A stretch of DNA of 38,364 nt from NCBI GenBank assembly GCA_027730505.1, contig JAQCGT010000014.1:1-38364 (forward strand). Direction: 5' to 3'. A program made the translations under genes and the position numbers. Below are positions 16,850 through 24,644 of this stretch, one piece after another. Source of the DNA: Actinomycetota bacterium (lineage in GTDB: Bacteria; Actinomycetota; Acidimicrobiia; Acidimicrobiales; Ilumatobacteraceae). The notes under the pieces were generated by a model. It was not told where the DNA came from, did no database searches, and worked only from the letters and a program-made list of their open reading frames with translations. Positions within the stretch are counted from its first letter, which is position 1. Each line of letters opens with the position of its first letter.

Positions 16850-18990
16850 TCTTGGCCGCCTCGACGGGTGAGCGGCCACTGAGTCTGCGTGAGCTCGCCG
16901 AAATCGATGTCGACAGGTTGCGTGGGGTTGGCGAACAGCGCCGAAGGGCCCTGTCAGAGTTCGGTATCGAGAGCGTGCTCGATCTCCTGACGCATTACCC
17001 GAGGCGCTGGATCGATCGGACCAATCAGATGCGTATCAGCGACGCCGAGGTCGGCACCGAGGTGCTCTTGGTCGTGGAGGTCCGCTCTGTCGAGGAACGA
17101 ACGGTGAGGAACCGTCGAAAGATGGTTACGGCAAAAGTTGGAGACGGCAGCGGACAGATCAGTTTGGTGTTTTTCAATCAACCGTGGCGCGCTCGCCAAC
17201 TCGAGACCGTGAAGTCGGTTGCCGTTCATGGCCGACTCGAGGAGTACCGAGGCTTTCGGCAGATGACCAACCCGCTGGTTGATCCGATCGGTGATCGCAC
17301 AGGCCGGATCGTTCCGATCTACCCGCAGAGCGAAAAGGTTCGGCTGTCGACATGGGAGATCGGCGGGCTCGTCGAGCAGGCGCTGCGACGTTGCGAACCC
17401 CGGGGGATCGACGACCCGGTTCCCATTGAGTATCTCGAGCGACTCGGGCTGATCGATCGATTTGCGGCGATCAGAGCCATCCACACGCCGACGAGCATGG
17501 CTGAGGCGCAAGACGCTCGCCGTCGACTCGCCTTCGATGAATTGCTGCGGGTTCAGCTCGCACTCGTGCGTCGGAAGCGTGAACTCGAAGCTGCGTCGCG
17601 CGGGGTTGAGCACATAGTTGATGGTGAGCTGATCGGGCGGTTCTTCTCCTCGCTGCCGTTCCCGCTCACCGGGGCGCAACGTCGAGCGATTGCGGAGATC
17701 TCATCCGACCTGGCCCTGCCGAGGCCGATGCATCGTCTGCTGCAGGGCGACGTGGGCGCGGGTAAGACCTTGGTGGCGGTGGCGACATTGCTCGTTGCCG
17801 TTCAGGGCGGCCATCAGGGTGCTCTGATGGCGCCGACCGAGGTGTTGGCCGAGCAGCATCACAGCGGCATCACCGGCCTTCTGGGAGACCTTCGGGTGCC
17901 CGATCCGGACAACCTCTTCGGTGACCGTCCGCTTCGCATCGAGTTGCTCACCAACCGGGTCGGCGGCCAGGAGCGACGAGACGTTCTCGCTGGGCTCGCT
18001 GATAGGTCGGTCGATCTCGTCATCGGAACGCATGCGCTCATTCAGGAGGGTGTCGACTTTGCGAGCCTTGGCGCAGTGGTGGTGGACGAACAGCACCGGT
18101 TTGGCGTCGAACAGCGTGCCGCGCTTCGTGACAAGGCGTCGGAACGAATGCCCGACGTTCTGGTCATGACCGCAACGCCGATTCCCCGTACGGCTGCCAT
18201 GACGGTCTACGGCGATCTCGATGTGAGCGTGCTCGACGAACTGCCTCCCGGCCGCACCCCGATCGTCACGCGATGGGCTGCCGGTCCGATGTCGGAGCCT
18301 CAGGTGTGGGAGCAGGTGCGTGCCGAGGTGGGCGACGGTCGCCAGGCCTATGTGGTCTGCCCGCTGATCACCGAGAGCGAGAATCTTGAGGTCGCCTCGG
18401 CCGAGGAGACCCATGAACGACTCGTCTCCACCGACCTGTCGAGCCTTCGCGTCGGACTGCTCCACGGCAGGATGGCGCAGGCCGACAAGGAAGAGGCGAT
18501 GAACTCGTTCCGGTCGGGCGAGCTCGATGTCTTGGTGGCGACCACCGTGATCGAAGTCGGTGTCGACGTGCCCAATGCAACCGTGATGGTGGTGCTCGAT
18601 GCCGATCGATTCGGCATTGCGCAACTTCACCAGTTGCGAGGCCGGGTCGGTCGAGGGGAACACGCCTCGACCTGTTGGCTCGTCACGGGTGAGGCCGATG
18701 GTCCAAATCCGAGGATCGAGGCATTGGTGGCATCGACCGACGGGTTCGAACTCGCTGAGGTCGACCTCGATCTTCGCGGCGAGGGCACGCTCATGTCGAC
18801 TGCTCAGAAGGGGCGGAGCGACTTGAGGCTCGCTTCGTTGAGGCGCGACCGTGAGCTCGTCGCTGAGGCCCGAGACGTGGCGTTTTCGATCGTTGACGCT
18901 CAGTCGGACGGCGACGATGCAGCACCGTTGTTCGACGAGGTGTCGCTCCTGCTCAGCGAGGACGACGAGGCCTTCCTCACCAAGTCGTGA
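16846..18990 (+). CDS. recG: ATP-dependent DNA helicase RecG
   Basis: RecG reverses stalled replication forks and branch-migrates recombination junctions. The 714 residues show an N-terminal helix-hairpin region (RLRGVGEQRRRAL, about 24-36) and the wedge OB domain (about 60-160). Walker A is GDVGAGKT (301-308), the DEQH box is at 414-417, and TATPIPRT follows. The C-terminal helicase lobe carries QLRGRVGRG (motif VI). Length is typical. Its ATG overlaps the upstream stop by four bases (ATGA), so it is coupled to the fatty-acid kinase-like gene. The last 14 bases overlap, tail to tail, with the small zinc-ribbon gene on the other strand. Confidence 0.97.
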   Translation: MILAASTGERPLSLRELAEIDVDRLRGVGEQRRRALSEFGIESVLDLLTHYPRRWIDRTNQMRISDAEVGTEVLLVVEVRSVEERTVRNRRKMVTAKVGDGSGQISLVFFNQPWRARQLETVKSVAVHGRLEEYRGFRQMTNPLVDPIGDRTGRIVPIYPQSEKVRLSTWEIGGLVEQALRRCEPRGIDDPVPIEYLERLGLIDRFAAIRAIHTPTSMAEAQDARRRLAFDELLRVQLALVRRKRELEAASRGVEHIVDGELIGRFFSSLPFPLTGAQRRAIAEISSDLALPRPMHRLLQGDVGAGKTLVAVATLLVAVQGGHQGALMAPTEVLAEQHHSGITGLLGDLRVPDPDNLFGDRPLRIELLTNRVGGQERRDVLAGLADRSVDLVIGTHALIQEGVDFASLGAVVVDEQHRFGVEQRAALRDKASERMPDVLVMTATPIPRTAAMTVYGDLDVSVLDELPPGRTPIVTRWAAGPMSEPQVWEQVRAEVGDGRQAYVVCPLITESENLEVASAEETHERLVSTDLSSLRVGLLHGRMAQADKEEAMNSFRSGELDVLVATTVIEVGVDVPNATVMVVLDADRFGIAQLHQLRGRVGRGEHASTCWLVTGEADGPNPRIEALVASTDGFELAEVDLDLRGEGTLMSTAQKGRSDLRLASLRRDRELVAEARDVAFSIVDAQSDGDDAAPLFDEVSLLLSEDDEAFLTKS

Positions 18991-19174
18991 TGTCGCTTGG
19001 CGACTCGTCTGCATCCGGCAGAACAAGATCCCAGCGGTCGAGGCAGTCAGCGCATCGATAGGCGACGATGTCGCCCGGTTCCCACGGGTCGCCCTCCGGT
19101 CGTGGGAGTGTGAGCAGGAAGGCACGTCCGCCGCAGTCGATACACACGATCTCGGGCTCAGGCGCGACTGACAT
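18977..19174 (-). CDS. Small zinc-ribbon protein of unknown function
   Basis: This gives 65 residues from an ATG at 19174. Two CxxC pairs (CIDC near 11-14 and CADC near 42-45) would bind one zinc, followed by an acidic tail. I do not recognise the family beyond the zinc-ribbon layout. The same frame stays open upstream to 19417, but that part runs inside rsmD and looks like shadow sequence, so the shorter start is chosen. CATACT lies seven bases before the ATG, a weaker version of the local promoter pattern. It is divergent from rsmD with a 39-base gap and converges on recG with a 14-base overlap of coding ends. The cysteine pattern supports reality; function is unknown. Confidence 0.7.
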   Translation of the reverse strand: MSVAPEPEIVCIDCGGRAFLLTLPRPEGDPWEPGDIVAYRCADCLDRWDLVLPDADESPSDITTW

Positions 19175-19201
19175 TGGGATGAGTATGGCCGAGTCGGGGT
19201 C

Positions 19202-19207
19202 TAGCCT
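19202..19207 (+). promoter_or_regulatory. Putative -10 element of the rsmD-coaD-sepIVA operon
   Basis: TAGCCT, six bases before the GTG at 19214, predicts a leaderless transcript divergent from the zinc-ribbon gene. Confidence 0.55.
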
Positions 19208-19213
19208 GACGTT

Positions 19214-19765
19214 GTGCGCGTCGTGTCCGGTCGACTCGGAGGTCGACGTCTCATCGCCCCCGATGGCCGTGACACTCGTCCGACCACTGATCGCGTGCGT
19301 GAAGCGGTCTTCAACGCGCTCGGCTCGGCGGGCCTCATCCAGGACGCTTTGGTGGCTGATCTCTATGCAGGGTCGGGAGCGATCGGCATCGAGGCGCTTT
19401 CGCGTGGAGCGGCTCACTGCGTGTTTGTCGAACGCGACCGCTCTGCGCTCAACGCCCTCGAATCAAACATCCGTGCCCTCGGGATCGACGAGATCAGCGC
19501 TGTGCGTCGCTCGGCCGTAGCCGGGGTGGTCGGATCGTTAGACGTGGACCTCGTGTTCGCCGATCCCCCTTACGGTGAAGTCGACTGGGCTGACCTACTT
19601 GGACAGATCGCAGCGCCCTTCGTCGTCGCTGAGGACGATCACGAGGTGCGGCCCCCCGAGGGCTGGCACACCGTTCGTGCCCGTCGCTACGGACGCACCT
19701 GGGTCACCTTCCTCGAGCGTCGTCCGTCGGCGACGTCGGAGTCGGCTGGCGGGGAACTAAGTTGA
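19214..19765 (+). CDS. rsmD: 16S rRNA (guanine(966)-N(2))-methyltransferase RsmD
   Basis: RsmD methylates G966 of 16S rRNA near the P site during 30S assembly. The 183 residues begin MRVVSGRLGGRRL. TRPTTDRVREAVFNAL (about 21-36) is diagnostic, DLYAGSGAIGIEAL (49-62) is the SAM-binding motif, and DPPY (117-120) is the catalytic motif for exocyclic amines. Length is normal. GTG start, six bases after TAGCCT. It overlaps the next gene, coaD (TTGA at 19762-19765), and the rsmD-coaD pairing is widespread. Confidence 0.96.
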   Translation: MRVVSGRLGGRRLIAPDGRDTRPTTDRVREAVFNALGSAGLIQDALVADLYAGSGAIGIEALSRGAAHCVFVERDRSALNALESNIRALGIDEISAVRRSAVAGVVGSLDVDLVFADPPYGEVDWADLLGQIAAPFVVAEDDHEVRPPEGWHTVRARRYGRTWVTFLERRPSATSESAGGELS

Positions 19766-20265
19766 CAGCACTCATGAGCACTGCATTCCTGCCCGGAAGT
19801 TTCGATCCGATGCATCTCGGACACCTCGATGTCGTCGATCAGGCACTCGAGATCTTCGGTGACGTCGTGGTCGGGGTGATGCACAACCCGTCGAAGCCGT
19901 CGGGCCTGTTCAGTCCGGATGCTCGTGTCGACTTGGTCAAAGCCACGGTCGGGGACCGGTCCGGTGTCCGGGTTGAGGCATTTGGCGGCCTGGCCGTGCA
20001 GGCGGCGGCCCGTGCCGGAGCGACGGTGATCGTGAAAGGCTTGCGAACGATGGCCGACTTCGACATCGAACAGCAGATGGCCCAGAACAACGTCGCGTTG
20101 ACGGGGATCCGAACGGTCTTCGTGCCGTGTCGTCCCGATCTCGCCCACATCAGCAGCCGGTTCATCCGTGAGATCTCGGCCAACGGGGTGTCGGTCGACC
20201 ATATGGTTGTGCCGGCTGTGGCGGCCGCACTCACCGCGGCCCGTGGTACCGGAGCTGGCTCGTGA
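19762..20265 (+). CDS. coaD: Phosphopantetheine adenylyltransferase
   Basis: CoaD transfers AMP to 4'-phosphopantetheine, the fourth step of coenzyme A synthesis. The chain has 167 residues from TTG. GSFDPMHLGH (about 12-21) is the nucleotidyltransferase T/HxGH motif, and SSRFIRE is the ISSR-like second motif. KGLRTMADFDIEQQMAQ (about 93-109) is characteristic of bacterial CoaD. Two starts are possible. TTG 19762 overlaps the rsmD stop and has GGGGAA five bases upstream. ATG 19774 gives a four-residue shorter protein nearer the usual N-terminus. A TAAGTT hexamer at 19758-19763 could serve the ATG. Its product feeds acyl carrier protein modification (acpP nearby). Confidence 0.96.
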   Translation: MTALMSTAFLPGSFDPMHLGHLDVVDQALEIFGDVVVGVMHNPSKPSGLFSPDARVDLVKATVGDRSGVRVEAFGGLAVQAAARAGATVIVKGLRTMADFDIEQQMAQNNVALTGIRTVFVPCRPDLAHISSRFIREISANGVSVDHMVVPAVAAALTAARGTGAGS

Positions 20266-20891
20266 ACCCTCATCCACTCGACCCGGAGGACCTCGTGGCC
20301 GGAGACGACATGTACGACGACGAGTACGAGAACGACACGGATGACTTCGAGATGGGGCGTGCGAGCGATCCGCATCTGGGCGATGCCGAGACCCTCCTTC
20401 GCCGAGCCGTCGACATCGTCGTCACGGCGCCGACCATGCCCTTGTCGTCGTCACCGAGAATCGATCGGGACGAGATGATCGAATTGTTGTCCGAGGCGGT
20501 GAGCCGGCTACCCGATGAGTTGCGCCAGGCGCGCCACCTGCTCCGTGAGCGCGATGACTTCATCGCTCGAACGCGACGCGAGGCAGCCGAGATCATTGAG
20601 GCGGCGCGCGTCCAGTCGGAGCGGATGGTGCAGCGGACCGAGGTGGTGCGGGCGGCAGAGGCCAGAGCTCGACACATCATGGAGACCGCCAGCAGCGAAT
20701 CTCGTCGGCTCAAGCACGAGACCGAGGACTTCCTCGACCAGCGACTTGCGAGCTTTGAGATCCTCCTCGAACGTCTCACGAGAACGGTGGCGAACGGTCG
20801 CCAGAAGTTGTCCATAACCGGCACCGCTCCGGCTCCGGCCACGAGCGAGACTCCACGACCCGACCAGGGTTTCTTCGATCAGGACCTCTGA
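20262..20891 (+). CDS. sepIVA: Coiled-coil septation protein, SepIVA/DivIVA-like
   Basis: This 209-residue protein has an acidic N-terminus (about 10-45), a long Arg/Glu/Ala-rich coiled coil (about 70-185) and a short Pro/Thr-rich tail. Its position between coaD and the YceD gene upstream of rnc-mutM-smc matches the mycobacterial gene Rv2927c/MSMEG_2416 (SepIVA), a DivIVA-like factor needed for division. In automatic annotation such proteins are often called ATP synthase subunit B-like because of the coiled coil, but there is no transmembrane segment. GTG start overlapping the coaD stop (GTGA). The identity rests on layout and synteny, not on a catalytic motif. Confidence 0.78.
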   Translation: MNPHPLDPEDLVAGDDMYDDEYENDTDDFEMGRASDPHLGDAETLLRRAVDIVVTAPTMPLSSSPRIDRDEMIELLSEAVSRLPDELRQARHLLRERDDFIARTRREAAEIIEAARVQSERMVQRTEVVRAAEARARHIMETASSESRRLKHETEDFLDQRLASFEILLERLTRTVANGRQKLSITGTAPAPATSETPRPDQGFFDQDL

Positions 20892-20906
20892 TCCGGAGCG
20901 ACGCCC

Positions 20907-21458
20907 ATGGCGATCTCCCCTGAGCTGCGGCCGTTGCGGGTCAACATGGTGGAGTTGCTCCGCCAACCTGGCGCCGAGCGGTCATCGTCGGCGAGTGTGG
21001 ACCCTGACGTCCTCGGGTGCATCGTGGCCGAGGGCCAAGCATCGCTGCGGGGACCCATCGAGGTCGCGATCCATGCCGTGTCTGGTACCGATGAGGTCGA
21101 GGTTGACTGCGTGATCGAGGCGGCCTGGATCGGTGACTGCCGTCGCTGTTTGGCGCCGGTGTCAGGCGTCGAGACGATCAGGGTTGTCGAACACTTCAGG
21201 CCGGCTGTTGCGAGCCGTGACGCTGGTCAGCGTGACGACGCCGACGTGATTGCGGTCGAGGGTGATCAGATCGATCTGGTCCCCACGGTCCGTGAGACAG
21301 TGATGATCGAGTTGCCGATGGCGCCATTGTGTTCACCCGACTGCGCCGGAATCTGTCCGATCTGTGGGACAGACCGGAACTCGGCCCCGTGCGGCTGTTC
21401 GGTGGAGATCCGCGATGAACGTTGGGCTGCCCTGGATTCGCTTCGGCTCGACGAGTGA
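20907..21458 (+). CDS. YceD/DUF177 family protein
   Basis: This 183-residue member of the YceD (DUF177) family lies, as nearly always, directly upstream of rpmF. In plants and bacteria relatives are linked to 23S rRNA or large-subunit maturation, but the biochemical role is not settled. The CRRC pair (about 73-76) sits in the family's central strand region. A C-terminal cysteine cluster (CSPDCAGICPICG, then CGC) is the usual end of actinobacterial YceD proteins and suggests metal binding. GGAG lies nine bases before the ATG. It follows sepIVA by 15 bases and is likely co-transcribed with it. Confidence 0.9.
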   Translation: MAISPELRPLRVNMVELLRQPGAERSSSASVDPDVLGCIVAEGQASLRGPIEVAIHAVSGTDEVEVDCVIEAAWIGDCRRCLAPVSGVETIRVVEHFRPAVASRDAGQRDDADVIAVEGDQIDLVPTVRETVMIELPMAPLCSPDCAGICPICGTDRNSAPCGCSVEIRDERWAALDSLRLDE

Positions 21459-21496
21459 TGCTCGCCGGGTCGGGTTGGCGAGACGTTCAGAGCCGA

Positions 21497-21502
21497 TAGC
21501 CT
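21497..21502 (+). promoter_or_regulatory. Putative -10 element of rpmF
   Basis: TAGCCT in the 104-base gap between the YceD gene and rpmF. It would give a leader of about 54 bases carrying GGAGAG before the GTG at 21563. Confidence 0.4.
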
Positions 21503-21562
21503 TCGGACGCCCATGTGGTGCGGTTTGAGCCGTTCCACTGTTTCGAGTGACGGAGAGAACCC

Positions 21563-21742
21563 GTGGCTGTTCCCAAGAAGAAGAAGTCGAAGTCGAAGAC
21601 TCGTAGCCGCCGCGCTGGCAACTGGAAGCTGGCCGCCCCGGCGCGCAGCACCTGCCCGCGTTGCGCGAGCGCCAAGACGCCGCACACGGTCTGCCCGAAC
21701 TGCGGGTGGTATCGCAACCGCGTCGTCATTGACGTCGCCTAA
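21563..21742 (+). CDS. rpmF: 50S ribosomal protein L32
   Basis: L32 is a 59-residue protein of the large ribosomal subunit. It starts at GTG with AVPKKKKSKSKTRSRRAG, the standard L32 N-terminus. C31, C34, C44 and C47 form the two zinc-binding CxxC pairs (CPRC and CPNC), followed by CGWYRNRVVIDV. GGAGAG lies about seven bases before the GTG. It sits between the YceD gene and plsX, the classic arrangement that ties ribosomal and phospholipid genes together. Like L28 here, it is the zinc-dependent form. Confidence 0.97.
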   Translation: MAVPKKKKSKSKTRSRRAGNWKLAAPARSTCPRCASAKTPHTVCPNCGWYRNRVVIDVA

Positions 21743-21745
21743 AGT
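21740..21745 (+). promoter_or_regulatory. Putative -10 element of plsX
   Basis: TAAAGT overlaps the rpmF stop codon and ends eight bases before the plsX ATG. It would allow leaderless plsX expression in addition to read-through from rpmF. Chance is harder to exclude here because TAA is the stop codon. Confidence 0.35.
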
Positions 21746-21753
21746 TCGCACCC

Positions 21754-22734
21754 ATGCTGCCCGTTGCCGTTGACGCGATGGGTGGCGATCACGCCCCCGA
21801 CGCGATCGTCGCCGGTGCCCTCCTTGCCGCTGACAGCGGTATTCCTGTCGTGCTCGTCGGCCCGGCTGACCTCGGCTCGAGGGTCGACGTAGGCGGACTG
21901 CCTCTCATCGAGGCGTCCGAAGTCATCGAGATGGACGATGACCCAGCTCAGGGTGTTCGTCGCAAGAAGGACTCGTCGCTCGTCAGGGCGGCAGAGGCAG
22001 TTCGGGATGGGGTGGCTTCGGCGATGGTGTCCGCCGGTAACACCGGGGCGACAATGGCCTCGGCCCTGTTGCGCATGGGTCGCATCCGAGGCGTCGGACG
22101 ACCCGCGATCGCCACGATCATCCCGGTTCCCGGCTCGCGCCCGACGGTATTGCTCGATGCCGGCGCCAACTCAGAGGTCCAGGCCGAATGGCTTGTGCAG
22201 TTCGCGCAGATGGGGTCGATTTTCTTCCAGCATCGATTCGATGAGCCGTCACCGCGTGTGGGTCTGCTATCCATCGGTGAGGAGCCGGGCAAGGGTGACT
22301 CACTTCGCAAGGAGGCGTATGGCCTGCTCGACGCTGCGCCAGGCATCGATTTCATCGGCAATGTCGAGGGCCGCGATGTGATGGCCGATACCTGCGATGT
22401 GGTGGTCACCGACGGGTTCACCGGCAATGTCGTTCTCAAGACGCTCGAAGGGGCGATGCGCTCCGTTGTCGGTGCTCTCGGCGCAGCGTTCGCGTCGGAC
22501 CCGGGCAACGCCGCGCACGCCGAGGCCCTCTTGCCGTCTCTCTTGCCGCTCTACACCTCGCTCGATCCGGAGACCTACGGAGGAGCGATGCTCCTTGGAA
22601 CCGACGGTGTCTGCATCATCTCCCATGGGTCGTCCACATCGACGGCGATGGCAAACGCGATTGGCGTGGCCCGTGACATGGTCGAGGCCGATGTGGTTGG
22701 CAGCATCGCATCGATGATCGCGGCGACCGACTGA
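21754..22734 (+). CDS. plsX: Phosphate acyltransferase PlsX
   Basis: PlsX makes acyl-phosphate from acyl-ACP, the acyl donor for PlsY in phosphatidic acid synthesis. The 326 residues begin LPVAVDAMGGDHAP, the family's opening. SAGNTGATMASAL (about 90-102), LLDAGAN, IGEEPGKGD and VVTDGFTGNVVLKTLEG are conserved PlsX segments. Length is normal. It lies 11 bases after rpmF and 44 before acpP, the usual order, so acyl-ACP supplier and user are encoded together. FakA-type kinases produce the same acyl-phosphate intermediate from free fatty acids, and a candidate lies about 5 kb upstream. Confidence 0.97.
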   Translation: MLPVAVDAMGGDHAPDAIVAGALLAADSGIPVVLVGPADLGSRVDVGGLPLIEASEVIEMDDDPAQGVRRKKDSSLVRAAEAVRDGVASAMVSAGNTGATMASALLRMGRIRGVGRPAIATIIPVPGSRPTVLLDAGANSEVQAEWLVQFAQMGSIFFQHRFDEPSPRVGLLSIGEEPGKGDSLRKEAYGLLDAAPGIDFIGNVEGRDVMADTCDVVVTDGFTGNVVLKTLEGAMRSVVGALGAAFASDPGNAAHAEALLPSLLPLYTSLDPETYGGAMLLGTDGVCIISHGSSTSTAMANAIGVARDMVEADVVGSIASMIAATD

Positions 22735-22766
22735 GTCGGTCCGCTGAGCCTGTCGGCCATCATCGG

Positions 22767-22772
22767 TACACT
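22767..22772 (+). promoter_or_regulatory. Putative -10 element of the acpP-rnc-mutM unit
   Basis: TACACT, six bases before the GTG at 22779, predicts a leaderless transcript. Confidence 0.55.
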
Positions 22773-22778
22773 TCGCTC

Positions 22779-23057
22779 GTGGCCGATCAGCAGCAACTCA
22801 CCCGTGATGAGATCCTCGACACCGTCAAGGACCGTTTGGCGGACATCCTCGAGATCGATACCTCCCAGATCGCAGAGGGACACTCGTTCGTCGATGATCT
22901 CGAGGCTGACTCGCTTGCGCTCATCGAACTCGTCGAGGCGCTCGAGGAGGCGTTCGGGTCGCGAATTCCAGATTTCCGCGTTGAGGACGAGGATCTCGAA
23001 GATCTGAAGACGGTGCGCGACGCCGTCGACTACGTCGCTGAACGCGCCGGCCTCTGA
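22779..23057 (+). CDS. acpP: Acyl carrier protein
   Basis: This 92-residue acidic four-helix carrier holds growing acyl chains on a phosphopantetheine arm. The attachment serine is S45 in the DSL motif of FVDDLEADSLALIELV. Length and the absence of extra domains fit the housekeeping fatty-acid ACP, not a polyketide carrier. GTG start, with TACACT six bases upstream. It stands between plsX and rnc, as in most Gram-positive bacteria. A holo-ACP synthase is not seen in this window. Confidence 0.96.
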   Translation: MADQQQLTRDEILDTVKDRLADILEIDTSQIAEGHSFVDDLEADSLALIELVEALEEAFGSRIPDFRVEDEDLEDLKTVRDAVDYVAERAGL

Positions 23058-23067
23058 GGCTCTCCCG

Positions 23068-23760
23068 ATGGCGGGAGAGCGCAGTGAACTCGAGGGTCGG
23101 ATCGGATACCGATTCTCCGATTCGACACTTCTGCACAGGGCGCTGTGTCATCGGTCCTGGATTGCGGAGAGCGCTGAGACGGAGTCGAACGAGCGGCTCG
23201 AGTTCTTGGGTGACGCTGTCCTCGGCTGGGTTATCGCCGACCTTGCCTATAGTCGCTTCTCCGACCTCGGCGAGGGTGCTCTGACCGATCTCCGTAAGAG
23301 CGTCGTGAACGCGGTTGCACTCGCAGGCATCGCGCGTGGGGTTGGTCTCGGCAAGCACCTGCTGCTCGGCCGGGGAGAGGATTCGGGCGGGGGCAGAGAT
23401 CGAGACTCGATCCTTTCGGACGCGTTCGAAGCCCTACTCGGTGCCATCTACCTCGACGGTGGTGCCACTGCGGCGTTCGATGCGGTCGAGCGGCTTGTCG
23501 GGCCACACCTTGACGCGTCGCCGGAGCGTCTCGGTGCGCTCGACCGTAAATCTGCGCTCCAAGAGCGTCTTGCAGCCGCCGGCCGTCCCACTCCGACCTA
23601 CTCGGCGATCGCAAGCGGGCCAGATCACGACAAGTGGTTCGAGGTCGAGGTGCGTTGCGGATCGGAGGTGCTCGGAGCCGGCTCGGGACGTTCGAAGAAG
23701 GTCGCCGAGCAGGCTGCCGCTGCTGTGGCGCTCGCCGCTCTCGACGACCTCGGAGACTGA
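23068..23760 (+). CDS. rnc: Ribonuclease III
   Basis: RNase III cuts double-stranded RNA, including the stems that release rRNA precursors. The 230 residues contain the signature NERLEFLGDAVL (41-52) and a second acidic cluster, DAFEALLGAIYLDGG (about 118-132), that together bind catalytic Mg2+. A double-stranded RNA-binding domain follows at about 158-226 (KSALQERLAAAGRPTPTY, then GSGRSKKVAEQAAA). Length is normal. It starts 10 bases after acpP and is followed by mutM four bases later, so the three are probably one transcript. Confidence 0.97.
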   Translation: MAGERSELEGRIGYRFSDSTLLHRALCHRSWIAESAETESNERLEFLGDAVLGWVIADLAYSRFSDLGEGALTDLRKSVVNAVALAGIARGVGLGKHLLLGRGEDSGGGRDRDSILSDAFEALLGAIYLDGGATAAFDAVERLVGPHLDASPERLGALDRKSALQERLAAAGRPTPTYSAIASGPDHDKWFEVEVRCGSEVLGAGSGRSKKVAEQAAAAVALAALDDLGD

Positions 23761-23763
23761 CTG

Positions 23764-24600
23764 ATGCCCGAACTCCCGGAGGTGGAGACCGTGCGTCGCG
23801 CTTTGGCCGTTGAGGCGATTGGGCGTCGGGTCGACGCTGTTGAAGTCGGCCGTGATCGAGTGGCGCGCCGCACGTCGCCGGATGCGATCGTTGCGGGTCT
23901 GACCGGAGCCGAGATCGAGCGTGTCGACCGACGCGGCAAGTATCTGCTCGTCGGTCTCGACACCGGATCGACGGTCATGATCCACCTCAGGATGAGCGGT
24001 CAACTGTTGATCGGGGCAACTGAGACGATGCGGCCTCGGCACTGCCATGTGATGGCGACGCTCGATGATGGCCGCGAATTGCGGTTCGTGGACCCTCGAA
24101 CCTTTGGCGAGGTGGTCGTGTGTGCGCCCGGAGCATTGCACCGGCTCGTACCCGAACTCTCCAGGCTCGGACCTGACCCGATCGTCGACGGGGTCGACGC
24201 TCGAGATATCAGCACGTGGTTCCGCGGTCGCCGGCGACGTCTCAAGTCGATGCTGCTCGATCAGTCGATCATCGCTGGCATCGGGAACATCTACGGCGAC
24301 GAGATCTGCCATCGAGCTCGTCTTCGGCCAGATCGACCGGTCGATTCGATTGACCGTCGGGGGTGTGCTCGGTTGGCCTCTGCGGTGTCGACGGTGCTCG
24401 ATGAGGCCATCGCGGCGGGCGGGTCGACGCTCGGAGACGCGCAGTATGTCGGCCTTGATGGGGTCGCGGGGTCATATCAACGTGAGCATCGGGTGCATGC
24501 CCGTGCGGGTGAACGTTGCCGGACCTGTGGCCGGGGGATCGTGCGTCGGATGTCGCTCGATCAGCGCAGCACCCACTGGTGTCCGGTCTGTCAGCGCTGA
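23764..24600 (+). CDS. mutM: Formamidopyrimidine-DNA glycosylase (Fpg/MutM)
   Basis: Fpg excises 8-oxoguanine and other oxidised purines and cuts the abasic site. The 278 residues begin MPELPEVETV, with P2 as nucleophile and E3 as catalytic acid. K59 (RGKY) is the conserved lysine, and HLRMSGQ (74-80) is a family motif. IIAGIGNIYGDEI marks the helix-two-turn-helix. The C-terminal zinc finger uses C252, C255, C273 and C276 (CRTC and CPVC). All catalytic residues are present. It lies four bases after rnc and is followed by smc, the standard actinobacterial order. Confidence 0.97.
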   Translation: MPELPEVETVRRALAVEAIGRRVDAVEVGRDRVARRTSPDAIVAGLTGAEIERVDRRGKYLLVGLDTGSTVMIHLRMSGQLLIGATETMRPRHCHVMATLDDGRELRFVDPRTFGEVVVCAPGALHRLVPELSRLGPDPIVDGVDARDISTWFRGRRRRLKSMLLDQSIIAGIGNIYGDEICHRARLRPDRPVDSIDRRGCARLASAVSTVLDEAIAAGGSTLGDAQYVGLDGVAGSYQREHRVHARAGERCRTCGRGIVRRMSLDQRSTHWCPVCQR

Positions 24601-24629
24601 GACACCACCTCGCGCTATCCCTCGGCGAG

Positions 24630-24635
24630 TAGATT
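24630..24635 (+). promoter_or_regulatory. Putative -10 element of smc
   Basis: TAGATT, nine bases before the GTG at 24645. The spacing is the longest of the set, so the transcript may start a few bases before the codon. Confidence 0.45.
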
Positions 24636-24644
24636 GCCCACGTC

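Noticed and set aside
17701-19125. Open frame of 474 codons on the minus strand opposite recG
   Set aside because: Shadow of recG; composition is typical of antisense reading and no motif is seen.
21513-21773. ATG frame of 86 codons beginning just after a TAGCCT element
   Set aside because: It overlaps rpmF in another frame and encodes Arg/Ser-rich sequence; the TAGCCT element is better explained as the rpmF promoter.
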